Shown: positions 24,015 to 32,226, counted from the stretch's first letter. The stretch: DNA of 64,000 nucleotides from Candidatus Peribacteria bacterium (GCA_023038255.1 CP082927.1:1068146-1132145); one strand, 5' to 3'. Made by a program: numbers and translations. Notes: generated from the sequence alone by a model not told the origin.

Positions 24015-24017
24015 TAC

Positions 24018-24023
24018 TATACT
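24018..24023 (+). promoter_or_regulatory. -10 hexamer of the 24030 gene
   Basis: TATACT ends 6 nt before the GTG at 24030. No convincing -35 was seen. Confidence 0.5.
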
Positions 24024-24029
24024 ACACAC

Positions 24030-24275
24030 GTGACTGATGACACTCCCACACTGGATTATTTTCCGGACGATGCAGTGAACAAGGCATTGATTGCACTGGA
24101 TACCGCTATAGACAAAAAGGCCAGTCAGGAAGAACTACTGAACTGTGTCCGTACAGTCGCGGATCATATTAATAAAAAAGCAGAACATCAGCGCGCTGCA
24201 CTGCGTGCATTGCTGGCAGAAAGAGTGGCGTGGATTACGGGGGCGCAGAGCGGGAAAAAGCCAGATGCTGCCTGA
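24030..24275 (+). CDS. Small helical hypothetical protein
   Basis: An 81-residue protein, VTDDTPTLDYFPDD to SGKKPDAA, predicted almost entirely helical, with charged heptad-like repeats in the middle. It is not recognised; it is of a similar size to exonuclease VII small subunits but lacks their motif. The GTG at 24030 is preferred to an upstream GTG at 24012 because a TATACT hexamer ends exactly 6 nt before it. Confidence 0.55.
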   Translation: MTDDTPTLDYFPDDAVNKALIALDTAIDKKASQEELLNCVRTVADHINKKAEHQRAALRALLAERVAWITGAQSGKKPDAA

Positions 24276-24324
24276 GTCTCCGCTTTACAGAGAACTCATT
24301 TCGGCTATCGTCTGCGCTACGCGC

Positions 24325-24415
24325 GGAGAGGTGGCCGAGTGGTCGAAGGCGCACGACTCGAAATCGTGTAGGCCTCAAAAGGGTCTCGAGAGTTCGAATC
24401 TCTCCCTCTCCGCCA
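24325..24415 (+). tRNA. tRNA-Ser (anticodon CGA)
   Basis: The acceptor stem GGAGAGG (24325-24331) pairs with CCTCTCC (24405-24411), followed by discriminator G and an encoded CCA. The anticodon stem CACGA/TCGTG encloses loop CTCGAAA with anticodon CGA at 24359-24361, reading UCG. A long variable arm (GGCCTCAAAAGGGTCTC region) is typical of serine tRNAs. The T arm is GAGAG-TTCGAAT-CTCTC. Confidence 0.97.
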
Positions 24416-24792
24416 GCCTTCGCCAAGGCTTCGGCTGGCCTCCGGCCAGACTCTTTTCCGAAAGCTATTTGTACATCAAACTGAACAAAATCACCCTTTC
24501 ATCAATAGAAAACACATCCAATAACACCATAAAGAAAGAAATCTCACTACATGGACCGGTGTGTTTTTTGGGAGGATTTTTCCTGCGGATGTTTGGTGGG
24601 CTGTATTTCTCTTCATACAGCCAAAAAAGTGCACACAAACACGGGTATCGTAAAAGATGACCCCACGACAAATTGTAGCGTCGTCCATTGAACATTTCAG
24701 TGCTATTCCTACGTGAAATTCAAATTCTCGCTTGCATAATGCACTCTAGGGTGAATAGAATTCACCTCGCATTATTTCTTTCCTCTTTTTTT
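24416..24792. other. Intergenic region upstream of the histone-fold gene
   Basis: It starts with short GC-rich hairpins (CAGCC...GGCTG and GGCCTCCGGCC) that may end the tRNA transcript. The rest is AT-rich. Open frames here on both strands have no recognisable protein features. The only supported element is the promoter at 24732-24761. Confidence 0.6.
24732..24761 (+). promoter_or_regulatory. Promoter of the histone-fold gene
   Basis: TTGCAT at 24732-24737, 18-nt spacer, TAGAAT at 24756-24761. Unlike most genes here it leaves a ~25-nt AT-rich leader ending in a run of T before the ATG at 24793. Confidence 0.6.
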
Positions 24793-25152
24793 ATGAGTTA
24801 CGTTGTAGCTTCAAAAGTTAAAGAGCTGGTTAACGGCAAGGGCATGATGTCCTCCGGTGACCTCGCAGAACACCTCAGCAAGCACATTGAAATGTGGCTG
24901 GGTATGGGCGTCAAAGCTGCCCAGGCTAACGACCGCAAGACGGTTCGTGGTTCAGACATGCTCGCTTTCACGCCGGGCAAAATGGCCCTCATCGTGGCTA
25001 GCAAGGTTAAGGAATACATCAATGGCAAGAACATGATGTCTTCCGGCGATCTCGCTGAGCACGTGAGCGCTCTCGCTGAGTGGCTTCTTTCCGAGGCTAT
25101 CAAGCGCGCAGCAGCTAACGGCCGCAAGACCGTTCGTGGCGAAGATCTCTAA
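24793..25152 (+). CDS. Tandem double histone-fold protein
   Basis: A 119-residue protein made of two end-to-end copies of one domain: residues 4-56 and 67-119, joined by LAFTPGKMAL. By hand alignment about 34 of 53 positions are identical. Each copy has three predicted helices and ends with the RKTVRG(S/E)D motif, close to the RKTIKAED of archaeal histones. Each begins VASKVKE(L/Y)(V/I)NGK, like short bacterial histones. One chain would thus form its own histone pseudodimer and bind DNA or organise the nucleoid. It has its own promoter and terminator, so it is a single-gene, probably well expressed unit. The histone assignment is by motif; DNA binding is inferred. Confidence 0.82.
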   Translation: MSYVVASKVKELVNGKGMMSSGDLAEHLSKHIEMWLGMGVKAAQANDRKTVRGSDMLAFTPGKMALIVASKVKEYINGKNMMSSGDLAEHVSALAEWLLSEAIKRAAANGRKTVRGEDL

Positions 25153-25175
25153 GCGATCTTTTTCTCGGAATTGAT

Positions 25176-25205
25176 AAAAGCCTTCTGTAACGGGGAGGCT
25201 TTTTT
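25176..25205 (+). terminator. Intrinsic terminator of the histone-fold gene
   Basis: Stem AAAAGCCT (25176-25183) with AGGCTTTT (25196-25203), 12-nt loop, followed by more T. It lies 23 nt after the stop codon. Confidence 0.85.
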
Positions 25206-25216
25206 CTTTGGAGAAC

Positions 25217-25241
25217 TCTAGAAGCTGAAAGCCAAAAGCTA
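25217..25241 (+). repeat. AGCTAGAAGCT-type repeat string
   Basis: CTAGAAGCTGAAAGCCAAAAGCT, related to the strings at 10541 and 30637, located between the histone terminator and ugd. Confidence 0.6.
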
Positions 25242-25290
25242 CCCGCCTTCGCTCTTCCAGAGCTACGGACAGGCATGTAAGCTGTCGTCC

Positions 25291-26598
25291 ATGACCATCG
25301 CGGTAATTGGCACCGGCTACGTAGGACTCGTGTCTGCGGCATGCTTCGCAGAACTCGGACACACGGTGTATGGCATTGATATTGATGCCGCCAAAGTTGC
25401 AATGCTGCGCGACGGCAAAAGCCCGATCTACGAACCCGGACTGGAAGAACTCATCAAGCAGGGCCTCGCAAACGGACGCCTGATATTTGAAACAGATATC
25501 ACACTCGCACTCCCACATGCAGAAGTGGTGTTCTCCGCAGTGGCCACTCCCCCGGGCGAAGGATTCAAAGCGGACCTGCGTGCGGTCTTTGCTGTTGCAG
25601 AAACAATCGCGCAGAAAGTGGATCACCCGATTGTGTTTGTGAATAAATCGACAGTACCGGTGGGGACCGGCGAGCTGTGTGAGGAGAAGATCAATGCAAT
25701 CCTGAAAGAGCGCGGTATTACCTGGAGTATTCCTGTTGTGAGCAATCCTGAATTTTTACGTGAGGGAATGGCGGTGCCGGATACGATGATGCCTGAACGC
25801 ATTGTCGTGGGAATCAATGGTGATACGCGCGCAAAAGAACTGATGGAAGAGCTGTATCGCCCCATCACCAGAGCCAATAAGCCGATCATTTTCATGAAGA
25901 GAGAGAGCGCGGAAATTGTGAAGTACGCAAGCAACGCCTTCCTCGCAACGAAGATCAGCTTCATCAATATGCTCACGGAGCTGACGGAAAAAACCGGCGG
26001 CAATATCCGCGATGTCGCAACGGGCATGGGCCTCGACAGCCGCATTGGTCCACGCTTTTTGCATGCGGGTATCGGCTACGGCGGCAGCTGCTTTCCGAAA
26101 GATGTAAAAGCACTGCTCGCCACCGGAAAAGAGTACGGCATCCCGATGCCGATTGTGGAAGCGACCGATGCCGTGAACCAGCATCAGCGCGAACGCTTCA
26201 TTGCAAAGATTGTGTCGATGCTCCCGGCGCAGTCGAAAGTCGCCATCTGGGGACTCAGTTTCAAACCGAAGACCGACGACATGCGCGAAGCGCCGAGTAT
26301 TGATGTCATCAATGCACTCATCAGCGCCGGACATACGGTAAGCGCTTTTGATCCCGTTGCCACCGAGCGCGCCAAGCCGCTGCTGCCATTCATTACCCAC
26401 TACGCCGATACCTCGATGGATGCGGTCATGGAAGCTGACGCACTCGTGGTTTTGACCGAGTGGGACGAATTCCGCGGCACAGACCTGAAGCTCACCAAAG
26501 AACACATGAAGGGCAATCTCCTGTTTGACGGTCGCAATATTTATGAACCACGCGAGGTCACAGAGGCCGGGTTCATCTACCATGGAATTGGCCTTTAA
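25291..26598 (+). CDS. ugd: UDP-glucose 6-dehydrogenase
   Basis: Oxidises UDP-glucose to UDP-glucuronate with two NAD+. The 435 residues start with the Rossmann motif IAVIGTGYVGLVSAACFAELGH. FVNKSTVPVGTG, NPEFLREGMAVPD, the central helix region VKYASNAFLATKISFINML, and IGYGGSCFPKDVKAL (catalytic Cys near residue 268) follow. A C-terminal UDP-binding domain has FKPKTDDMREAPS. It would feed the UDP-glucuronate 4-epimerase at 27024. The 3' end overlaps the convergent 26595 gene by 4 nt. Confidence 0.96.
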   Translation: MTIAVIGTGYVGLVSAACFAELGHTVYGIDIDAAKVAMLRDGKSPIYEPGLEELIKQGLANGRLIFETDITLALPHAEVVFSAVATPPGEGFKADLRAVFAVAETIAQKVDHPIVFVNKSTVPVGTGELCEEKINAILKERGITWSIPVVSNPEFLREGMAVPDTMMPERIVVGINGDTRAKELMEELYRPITRANKPIIFMKRESAEIVKYASNAFLATKISFINMLTELTEKTGGNIRDVATGMGLDSRIGPRFLHAGIGYGGSCFPKDVKALLATGKEYGIPMPIVEATDAVNQHQRERFIAKIVSMLPAQSKVAIWGLSFKPKTDDMREAPSIDVINALISAGHTVSAFDPVATERAKPLLPFITHYADTSMDAVMEADALVVLTEWDEFRGTDLKLTKEHMKGNLLFDGRNIYEPREVTEAGFIYHGIGL

Positions 26599-26939
26599 TC
26601 CTGTGACTTCTTTTTGAGGAGGGACATCATTTTAAGCCGTCCCTCTTGGGATTCTTGCTGAATAGTCTGCAATATAACAGGGGCTTGTTCTGCAAGAAAT
26701 TGCTGCATAAGAGCTTCCAGCTGTTCTATGTTGGTAGAAAGAATAGCATCTGTCACTTGCGTAGAACGCAGTCGGATCAGCACATTCTGTAAATCCTTTT
26801 CGCTATAACGTGGTGGATTTTGCAACGTAGAGAGCAAGTTTTTAAGACCGGTGACAGACACGCAATTCACATATGCCTGCCAATCTTCTTGTCGCCTTTG
26901 TACATGTAGGAGGTAGTCTCGCTGTGAACCAGTTTCCAT
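26595..26939 (-). CDS. Hypothetical helical protein
   Basis: A 114-residue protein, Gln- and Leu-rich and predicted all-helical, with a basic C-terminus (LKMMSLLKKKSQD). There are no membrane segments and no recognised family. It lies alone between ugd and the next epimerase on the opposite strand. A TAAAAT hexamer ends 9 nt before the ATG. Confidence 0.55.
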   Translation of the reverse strand: METGSQRDYLLHVQRRQEDWQAYVNCVSVTGLKNLLSTLQNPPRYSEKDLQNVLIRLRSTQVTDAILSTNIEQLEALMQQFLAEQAPVILQTIQQESQEGRLKMMSLLKKKSQD

Positions 26940-27023
26940 AAGGAGCGGATTTTAGATAAAAACCGCACAAGTGCAAGGAGAGTACTTGCCCCCAAAGCCT
27001 CCTTCACGCACACTGACTTCCGT

Positions 27024-27971
27024 ATGAAGATTCTCGTGACAGGCGCCGCCGGCTTTATTGGCTTCCACACAATCATGAAACTGCTTGATCGCGGTGATGA
27101 AATTGTGGGACTCGATAACATGAACGCGTATTACGATCCGACCTTGAAAGAGAAGCGTCTGGAGATGCTCAAACAGCGCGACGGATTCACGTTTATCAAA
27201 GGTGATATTCTCGATAGAAAAACGGTGGCGGATGCCATGAAAGGCGTTGATCGCGTACTGCACCTCGCAGCGCTTGCGGGTGTCCGCTATGCGTTCGATC
27301 ATCCGGATGAATACATTGATATCAACATCACCGGGTTCTTCCACATTCTGGATGAAGTACGAAAGCAGAACATTCCGGGACTGATTTATGCATCTTCCAG
27401 TTCCGTCTACGGCGGCAACGGCAAACTGCCCGCCGCGGAAGATGACCGCACAGATGATCAGCTCTCGCTCTACGGTCAGAACAAGAAAGATAACGAGCTG
27501 ATGGCGCACACCTACCACAGACTGTACGGAACAAAATCGACAGGCCTCCGCTTCTTCACGGTCTACGGTCCGTGGGGTCGTCCGGATATGGCACTCTTCC
27601 TGTTCACCGATGCGCTTCTGAAAGACAGGCCACTCCAGATTTTCGGGGAAGGCAAAATGCAGCGCGACTTCACGTACGTGGAAGACATAGCCAATGGCAT
27701 CATTGCATCCATTGATAAGAACTACGATGACGAGATCTTCAACCTCGGCTGCGGCCGCAAAGAAGAACTGATGGAATACATCCGCATGGTGGAAGTGACC
27801 TGTGGCAAAGAAGCTAAAAAAGACTATCTCCCTATGCAGCCGGGTGACGTGCGCGCCAGTCTGGCAGATATCAGCAAAGCGCAGAAAATGCTCGGATTTG
27901 AGCCGCAAACCCAGATTAAAGACGGCGTGCCCCGGTTTGTGAACTGGTATAGGGAATACTACGGAATATAG
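27024..27971 (+). CDS. NAD-dependent epimerase, UDP-glucuronate 4-epimerase-like
   Basis: An extended SDR of 315 residues: MKILVTGAAGFIGFHTIMKLL, LDNMNAYYDPTLKEKRLEML (a block typical of UDP-glucuronate epimerases), VLHLAALAGVRYAFDHP, the Ser region YASSSSVYGG, catalytic Tyr-Lys in SLYGQNKKDNELM (Lys spaced as YxxxK), and FFTVYGPWGRPDMALFLFTDALL. It would convert UDP-glucuronate from Ugd to UDP-galacturonate. Only YGQNK, not the common YAASK, is present at the active site, which is acceptable for the motif. Confidence 0.87.
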   Translation: MKILVTGAAGFIGFHTIMKLLDRGDEIVGLDNMNAYYDPTLKEKRLEMLKQRDGFTFIKGDILDRKTVADAMKGVDRVLHLAALAGVRYAFDHPDEYIDINITGFFHILDEVRKQNIPGLIYASSSSVYGGNGKLPAAEDDRTDDQLSLYGQNKKDNELMAHTYHRLYGTKSTGLRFFTVYGPWGRPDMALFLFTDALLKDRPLQIFGEGKMQRDFTYVEDIANGIIASIDKNYDDEIFNLGCGRKEELMEYIRMVEVTCGKEAKKDYLPMQPGDVRASLADISKAQKMLGFEPQTQIKDGVPRFVNWYREYYGI

Positions 27972-28034
27972 AGAAACGCCTATTCTCGTGAAATGAGGAG
28001 TAGGAGCATTGCAAATTTAACAAAAATATGTTAT

Positions 28035-28040
28035 TATAAT
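28035..28040 (+). promoter_or_regulatory. -10 box of the 28069 gene
   Basis: Perfect TATAAT preceded by an AT-rich region with TTGCAA at 28009-28014 (20-nt spacing). It leaves a leader of about 20 nt, longer than for most genes here. Confidence 0.55.
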
Positions 28041-28068
28041 ACCAACATACATACTTACCCCCACACCT

Positions 28069-28323
28069 ATGTCCAAAGGACATTCTCACAAGAGCCGTTA
28101 CGCTCACCTTGTTAGTGCCTTTGCAGCATCTGCATTCGCGCTTCTGATCACTCTCAGCGCACAGCTGCAGACTGCCAGCACCGCCACAGCAAGCGCTGTG
28201 ACCGGCGCCGTCACTCTGACCAACTATCAGACGACAAAGTGTCCGTACAAGCCGACTGATCGCGGTTACCGCACCAAGATTAAGTCCTGCTCCACACGCG
28301 GCGCTATCCGTTCCGCTCGCTAA
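28069..28323 (+). CDS. Small secreted basic protein with two cysteines
   Basis: An 84-residue protein with a clear Sec signal peptide: basic HSHKSRYAH, then a hydrophobic core VSAFAASAFALLITLSAQL and a probable cleavage after an Ala-rich run (TATASA). The mature part is ~45 residues with two Cys about 17 apart (TTKCPYKPTD and IKSCSTRG) and many Arg/Lys. No family is known. A perfect TATAAT and a good terminator make it a monocistronic unit, probably well expressed, so an abundant surface or periplasmic peptide is possible. Confidence 0.72.
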   Translation: MSKGHSHKSRYAHLVSAFAASAFALLITLSAQLQTASTATASAVTGAVTLTNYQTTKCPYKPTDRGYRTKIKSCSTRGAIRSAR

Positions 28324-28342
28324 ACGAGACGTTCAAACAACC

Positions 28343-28373
28343 ACGGCTCTCTGCATCCGCAGGGGCCGTTTTT
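28343..28373 (+). terminator. Intrinsic terminator of the 28069 gene
   Basis: ACGGCTCTCTGC pairs imperfectly with GCAGGGGCCGT, followed by TTTTT, 20 nt after the stop. Confidence 0.8.
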
Positions 28374-28384
28374 GTTATGTGGCA

Positions 28385-29545
28385 TCAGCGGCGGACATAC
28401 ACAAAGGGCGGCTCCGCACTTACCTGCCGCCAGGCTGGATTGGTATCCAGATCACTGCACGCACTTACGCAGATAACAGCTCCTGCATCTGTCAGTCTTG
28501 ATTCTGTGTAACGACCAACAGGCATGTGGCTTTCGTATTGCCACTCATGTCCGAAACTGCCCTGCAGCAGAAGTGGGCCACTTACCTGTTCACGGGAAAG
28601 CTGCTGCATAACACGACGCGCAGGACTCGGCTCCGGAAGCGGCTGGAACATAAGGACATATCCGGCTGTCACCACGGCCACGCCTGTTGCGATGATAAAC
28701 GGAGACATCTTCCGGGCACGGACAAGCACAATCAGTCCCGCCATAGACAAAGGTACAAAGAGAATCGCGTAATAACTGAACCGTGCGAGAAACACGTACG
28801 CAAGGACAAGGCACAGACTCATACCAACCGGCCACAGACGCGCCCTGATGCTGCCAATGAGGCCACTGATACTCAGGAAAATACTGCCGCTCCACAGCCA
28901 CAACATCATCAGTTCAAAGAGCGAATCGTTTATTGAAACACTGTCACCTCCATGCACAAGCAGGCTCGCGGGAACGAGCGGGTTCGTGAGGGTGTAGACC
29001 AGAAGCAGCGCAACTGGCAGAAAGAAATACGTGATCCTCCGGACCATCGGTTCCAGCTGCCGCCACAGAAGTGCCGCAACGACCGGCGCAATCAGTACAG
29101 CCTGATACGCCGTAAAGAGCGAGAGTAACCAAAAGAATCCGATCAGCCCGGCACGGTTTTTCGTATGATCATCCTGCAGATACCAGTACACAAACACCCA
29201 CATCTGCAGAGCGGTGAGCGGCGCCATCATGATGCTGCCGGATTGCAGGAGAATGCCGGTACACAAAAGCCAGCACGCGCTGACGGCAATGTAAACCGAG
29301 GTCTTGCGGTCAGGAAGTAACCGCACGGCGAGCCAGACTGCCTGGACCAGAAGAGACGCAAAAACGAGGCGCCAGAAAAATTCCTGGAACACAAAACCGT
29401 CGAGCGTATGCAGAATGCCGCGTGCAAGTGGCGGGTGCGGATACGGAATATTCAGCAGATATTTGGCTTCATCGGTCCGGACATGCTGCGCATACTGGTA
29501 CGACGCCAGACACAGGGCGTAGATCTCCAGAATGACAGCAGACAT
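28385..29545 (-). CDS. GT-C type membrane glycosyltransferase (family 39-like)
   Basis: A 386-residue protein with about ten membrane segments. Near the N-terminus TDEAKYLLNIPYPHPPLARGI has the Asp-Glu and HPPL features of GT39/PMT-type enzymes, which use prenyl-phosphate sugars outside the membrane. The start is set at 29545, where ATG overlaps the TGA of the upstream GT2 gene by one base (TGATG); a longer start at 29596 would overlap by 52 nt. The upstream gene probably makes the prenyl-phosphate sugar donor, so the pair forms a two-step glycosylation unit. Confidence 0.78.
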   Translation of the reverse strand: MSAVILEIYALCLASYQYAQHVRTDEAKYLLNIPYPHPPLARGILHTLDGFVFQEFFWRLVFASLLVQAVWLAVRLLPDRKTSVYIAVSACWLLCTGILLQSGSIMMAPLTALQMWVFVYWYLQDDHTKNRAGLIGFFWLLSLFTAYQAVLIAPVVAALLWRQLEPMVRRITYFFLPVALLLVYTLTNPLVPASLLVHGGDSVSINDSLFELMMLWLWSGSIFLSISGLIGSIRARLWPVGMSLCLVLAYVFLARFSYYAILFVPLSMAGLIVLVRARKMSPFIIATGVAVVTAGYVLMFQPLPEPSPARRVMQQLSREQVSGPLLLQGSFGHEWQYESHMPVGRYTESRLTDAGAVICVSACSDLDTNPAWRQVSAEPPFVYVRR

Positions 29546-30540
29546 CAATCGGCGCATGGCACGGGAGACGAAGTGTTGTAGGAAAGATCCATACATTCAG
29601 ACGTGTCCGTCCCGCGATTCACTGTGCGATGCAGGACACGGACGCGATCCGGAAAGACTTCATCGACAATCAGATCTGAGAGTAGCCAACCGTGTGTATC
29701 GGCAGCAGCCTGCATGGTTTTTTGAACCGATGACCGGACAGCAGCATCGGTATAGAGCAAGCGCAGACGCCAGACATGTGGCAAAAATGTGAGAAGGAGC
29801 ACACAGGCAACAAGCAGGAAAAAGATCCACACGCGACGCATCAGTATCTGCCACACACGCTTGGCAGCGATTCTCAGGAGCTGGAGCACAAACTGCATCT
29901 CCACCCACATGTTCAATTTGCTCTCACCGTGTTTGCGGAAGGCAAAGTGGAGGGGAACCTCAGCGATAGTGCTGCCCGCAGGCAGACACGACAGCACTTC
30001 CAGCAGGATTTTGAAGCCGGTCGGCCGGAGGTGCGGTGCAATCAGATTGTACGATGCACGGTTGAGTGCGAAAAATCCGCTCATCGGATCGGACGAATGC
30101 ACAGGCGGCAAAGATGATGCGAGCCAGGTTGCAGTCTTGCTAAGAAGCCGGCGGCCCGTCACCCAGTCCCCCACGCTACCGCCTTCAATGTACCGGGACG
30201 CAACCGCAATCGCGGCACCGTTCTGGACGGCGTCGTAGAGTTTTACAATCAGGTTGGGATCATGCTGCAAATCGGCATCCATCACCATCAGCACGTCCCC
30301 ATGCGCCATCGCGAATCCTTCTGTTACTGCAGACGAGAGCCCTCTGCGCCCGATGCGGCGAAGCACGCGGATAGTCGGATACTGCGTTTTGAGCTCCTCC
30401 GCCACTCTCCATGTTTCGTCCGGCGAGTTGTCATCCACGACAATAATCTCATGCGGCATCTGGAGCACGCCCTTCAGCACCGCCATCAATTCAGGCAGGT
30501 TTTTGGATTCGTTGAAGGTGGGGAGAATGAGGGAAAGCAT
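29545..30540 (-). CDS. Polyprenol-phosphate mannosyltransferase-like GT2
   Basis: The 331-residue protein has an N-terminal GT-A domain of the dolichol-phosphate mannose synthase type: LILPTFNESKNLPELMAVL, VVDDNSPDETW, LSSAVTEGFAMAHGDVLMVMDADLQHDP with the DAD metal motif, and a C-terminal part of the domain FKILLEVLSCLP. One membrane segment follows (about residues 235-255) and a ~70-residue extracytoplasmic tail with two Cys that is unusual for the family. It would make a prenyl-phosphate sugar for the adjacent GT-C protein. A TATTCT hexamer ends 9 nt before the ATG. Confidence 0.88.
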   Translation of the reverse strand: MLSLILPTFNESKNLPELMAVLKGVLQMPHEIIVVDDNSPDETWRVAEELKTQYPTIRVLRRIGRRGLSSAVTEGFAMAHGDVLMVMDADLQHDPNLIVKLYDAVQNGAAIAVASRYIEGGSVGDWVTGRRLLSKTATWLASSLPPVHSSDPMSGFFALNRASYNLIAPHLRPTGFKILLEVLSCLPAGSTIAEVPLHFAFRKHGESKLNMWVEMQFVLQLLRIAAKRVWQILMRRVWIFFLLVACVLLLTFLPHVWRLRLLYTDAAVRSSVQKTMQAAADTHGWLLSDLIVDEVFPDRVRVLHRTVNRGTDTSECMDLSYNTSSPVPCAD

Positions 30541-30579
30541 GACATGGGGAGAATAGCGGAAAATAGGGGTAAGACGAAC

Positions 30580-30610
30580 GGGTTATGGGTTATTGGTTAT
30601 GGGTTATGGG
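30580..30610 (+). repeat. GGGTTAT-type tract
   Basis: Four GGG runs with TTAT spacers and one degenerate unit, intergenic, between divergent genes. Same unit as at 3036 and 37987. Confidence 0.75.
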
Positions 30611-30636
30611 AAAAAAAGTGGTGAAAACTTTTTTAA

Positions 30637-30668
30637 GCTAGAAGCTAGAAGCTAAAAGCTATAAGCTG
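30637..30668 (+). repeat. AGCTAGAAGCT-type repeat string
   Basis: AGCTAGAAGCT, AGAAGCT, AAAAGCT and ATAAGCT units in series just before the ATG at 30675. The last gives TAAGCT 7 nt before the start. Confidence 0.75.
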
Positions 30669-30674
30669 CCGCCA

Positions 30675-31592
30675 ATGAAGATTCTCGTAACCGGCTCCTC
30701 CGGCACCATCGGCACCCGTCTTTGTGAGAAACTCCTTGCAGCAGGTCATACTGTTGTAGGAGCAGATTGGGAACCCTGTCAGTGGAAAGAAGAAGTAGAA
30801 GCACTGCGTATTGATATTGATCTGCGGCATGCGGAGGAATTCGGGAAGCTCCCGACGGATGTGGAGCTCATCATTCATCTGGCGGCCAATGCACGCGTCT
30901 ACGAACTTGTGGAACACCCGGAGCGCGCGATGGATAACTTCCAGGATACCTTCAACGTCCTCGAATTCGCCCGCAAGAACGGCATCAAAAAACTGATGTT
31001 CGCATCATCGCGCGAGACCTACGGCAATATTCACCTGCCGGAAGGACAGAAATACTCAGAAGACAAAGCACACTTCATGACCTGCGAAAGCCCCTATACC
31101 GCAAGCAAAATCGGCGGTGAGGCATTATTTGAAGCCTACAAGCGCTGCTACAAAATGGAGACCATCATCTGGAGATTTTCGAATGTCTACGGCATGTACG
31201 ACAACTCCGTCCGCGTCGTCCCTCTCTACTTCCGCCAGGCCAAGAACAACGAACCGATGAAAGTCTTCGGCCGCGACAAGTGTCTGGACTTCACGTACAT
31301 CGACGACTGTGTGGGCGGCATTATGCTCGGCATTGAAAAGTGGGAGACCGCCAAGAACGACACCTACAACCTCGCATACGGTCAGGGCACCACCATTCTG
31401 CACCTCGCGGAGCGCATGAAGGAACTGCTCGGAAGCACCTCCACACTCGACATTGGTGAAGCCAGAACGGGCGAAGTAACACACTATATTGCGGATATCA
31501 CAAAGGCCCAGACAAAACTGGGATACAATCCGCAGACGCCGTTTGATAGAGGGATTGAAAAAGCGGTGGAGTGGTATAAGGCCAACACCTGA
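30675..31592 (+). CDS. NAD-dependent epimerase/dehydratase (extended SDR)
   Basis: A 305-residue nucleotide-sugar [43 protein letters not shown], the catalytic Ser block FASSRETYGN, YTASKIGGEALFEAYKRCY with the YxxxK pair, FSNVYGMYDNSVRVVPLY, and DFTYIDDCVGGIMLGIE. The first glycine motif GSSGTIG is slightly unusual. Substrate is unknown; the reaction could be UDP-sugar 4-epimerisation. No partner gene is adjacent on this strand. Confidence 0.85.
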   Translation: MKILVTGSSGTIGTRLCEKLLAAGHTVVGADWEPCQWKEEVEALRIDIDLRHAEEFGKLPTDVELIIHLAANARVYELVEHPERAMDNFQDTFNVLEFARKNGIKKLMFASSRETYGNIHLPEGQKYSEDKAHFMTCESPYTASKIGGEALFEAYKRCYKMETIIWRFSNVYGMYDNSVRVVPLYFRQAKNNEPMKVFGRDKCLDFTYIDDCVGGIMLGIEKWETAKNDTYNLAYGQGTTILHLAERMKELLGSTSTLDIGEARTGEVTHYIADITKAQTKLGYNPQTPFDRGIEKAVEWYKANT

Positions 31593-31715
31593 TTGCATTT
31601 CCCACGGAGAAAGCGCACTCTGCCAAACCGCTCTTTGACAGTACGCGGCAGGTATTCCGTTGTCTTTCATGGTGGAAGATAACGGCAGTGTCTGCACACA
31701 AAAAAGGATGAAATC

Positions 31716-32195
31716 ATGCTACCTCAGTGGATGCGACGCTTGTGGCGTCAAATGCTGATTGAAACCGGCAACACGTATGTATCGAATTCAGGGCAGCTCA
31801 CCAAGCGACATGGCTATCTGGAAATGGGTGGCGAGAGAAGGTTCATGACCCTTTCGCTCAATGCTGCAGCGAATGTGGACTACTCCCTGGCAGAAATCAC
31901 AGCGATGACCATTCAGTGTGCCTGGTGCAAAAAGCCGATTTTCATTGGAGAGCCGGTCACGCTCTACGGACACAAGCAAAGCAGCAAAGCACTTGCTGCC
32001 CATGTGGTGGTGTACAGCGATATCCCCCTGCAGGTAGTGGGATGCCTGCGTATGGCCTGTGCCGAAACAGGCGCCGATTACCAGGGAGTATGGCAGCCCG
32101 ATCCGCAACATCCAGGGAAAGGTCACGTCGTTCGCATTCAAAGCCCCATCGAAATGCTGATGGCCAATCCCGAGGTGGAATGCATCATCGTCTAG
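31716..32195 (+). CDS. Hypothetical protein with Cys pairs
   Basis: A 159-residue protein of no recognised family. The middle holds CAWCKKP and a later GCLRMAC, which could form a four-Cys zinc site. The start at 31716 is supported by an AAGGA at 31704-31708, one of the few Shine-Dalgarno-like motifs in this window; later in-frame ATGs are alternatives. A strong terminator follows the stop, so it is a single-gene unit. Confidence 0.6.
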   Translation: MLPQWMRRLWRQMLIETGNTYVSNSGQLTKRHGYLEMGGERRFMTLSLNAAANVDYSLAEITAMTIQCAWCKKPIFIGEPVTLYGHKQSSKALAAHVVVYSDIPLQVVGCLRMACAETGADYQGVWQPDPQHPGKGHVVRIQSPIEMLMANPEVECIIV

Positions 32196-32226
32196 ACATC
32201 ACCCTTTCCCGTGTGCCGCAACCGCC

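Noticed and set aside
24012-24032. GTG at 24012 as start of the small gene after prfB
   Set aside because: It lies upstream of and inside the TATACT box that is correctly placed for the GTG at 24030.
24465-24695. Small minus-strand open frame between tRNA-Ser and the histone-fold gene
   Set aside because: No start support, aromatic- and Cys-rich translation without a family, in AT-rich non-coding sequence.
26952-27908. 318-codon minus-strand open frame opposite the UDP-glucuronate epimerase gene
   Set aside because: Shadow of a well-supported SDR gene; no recognisable protein features.
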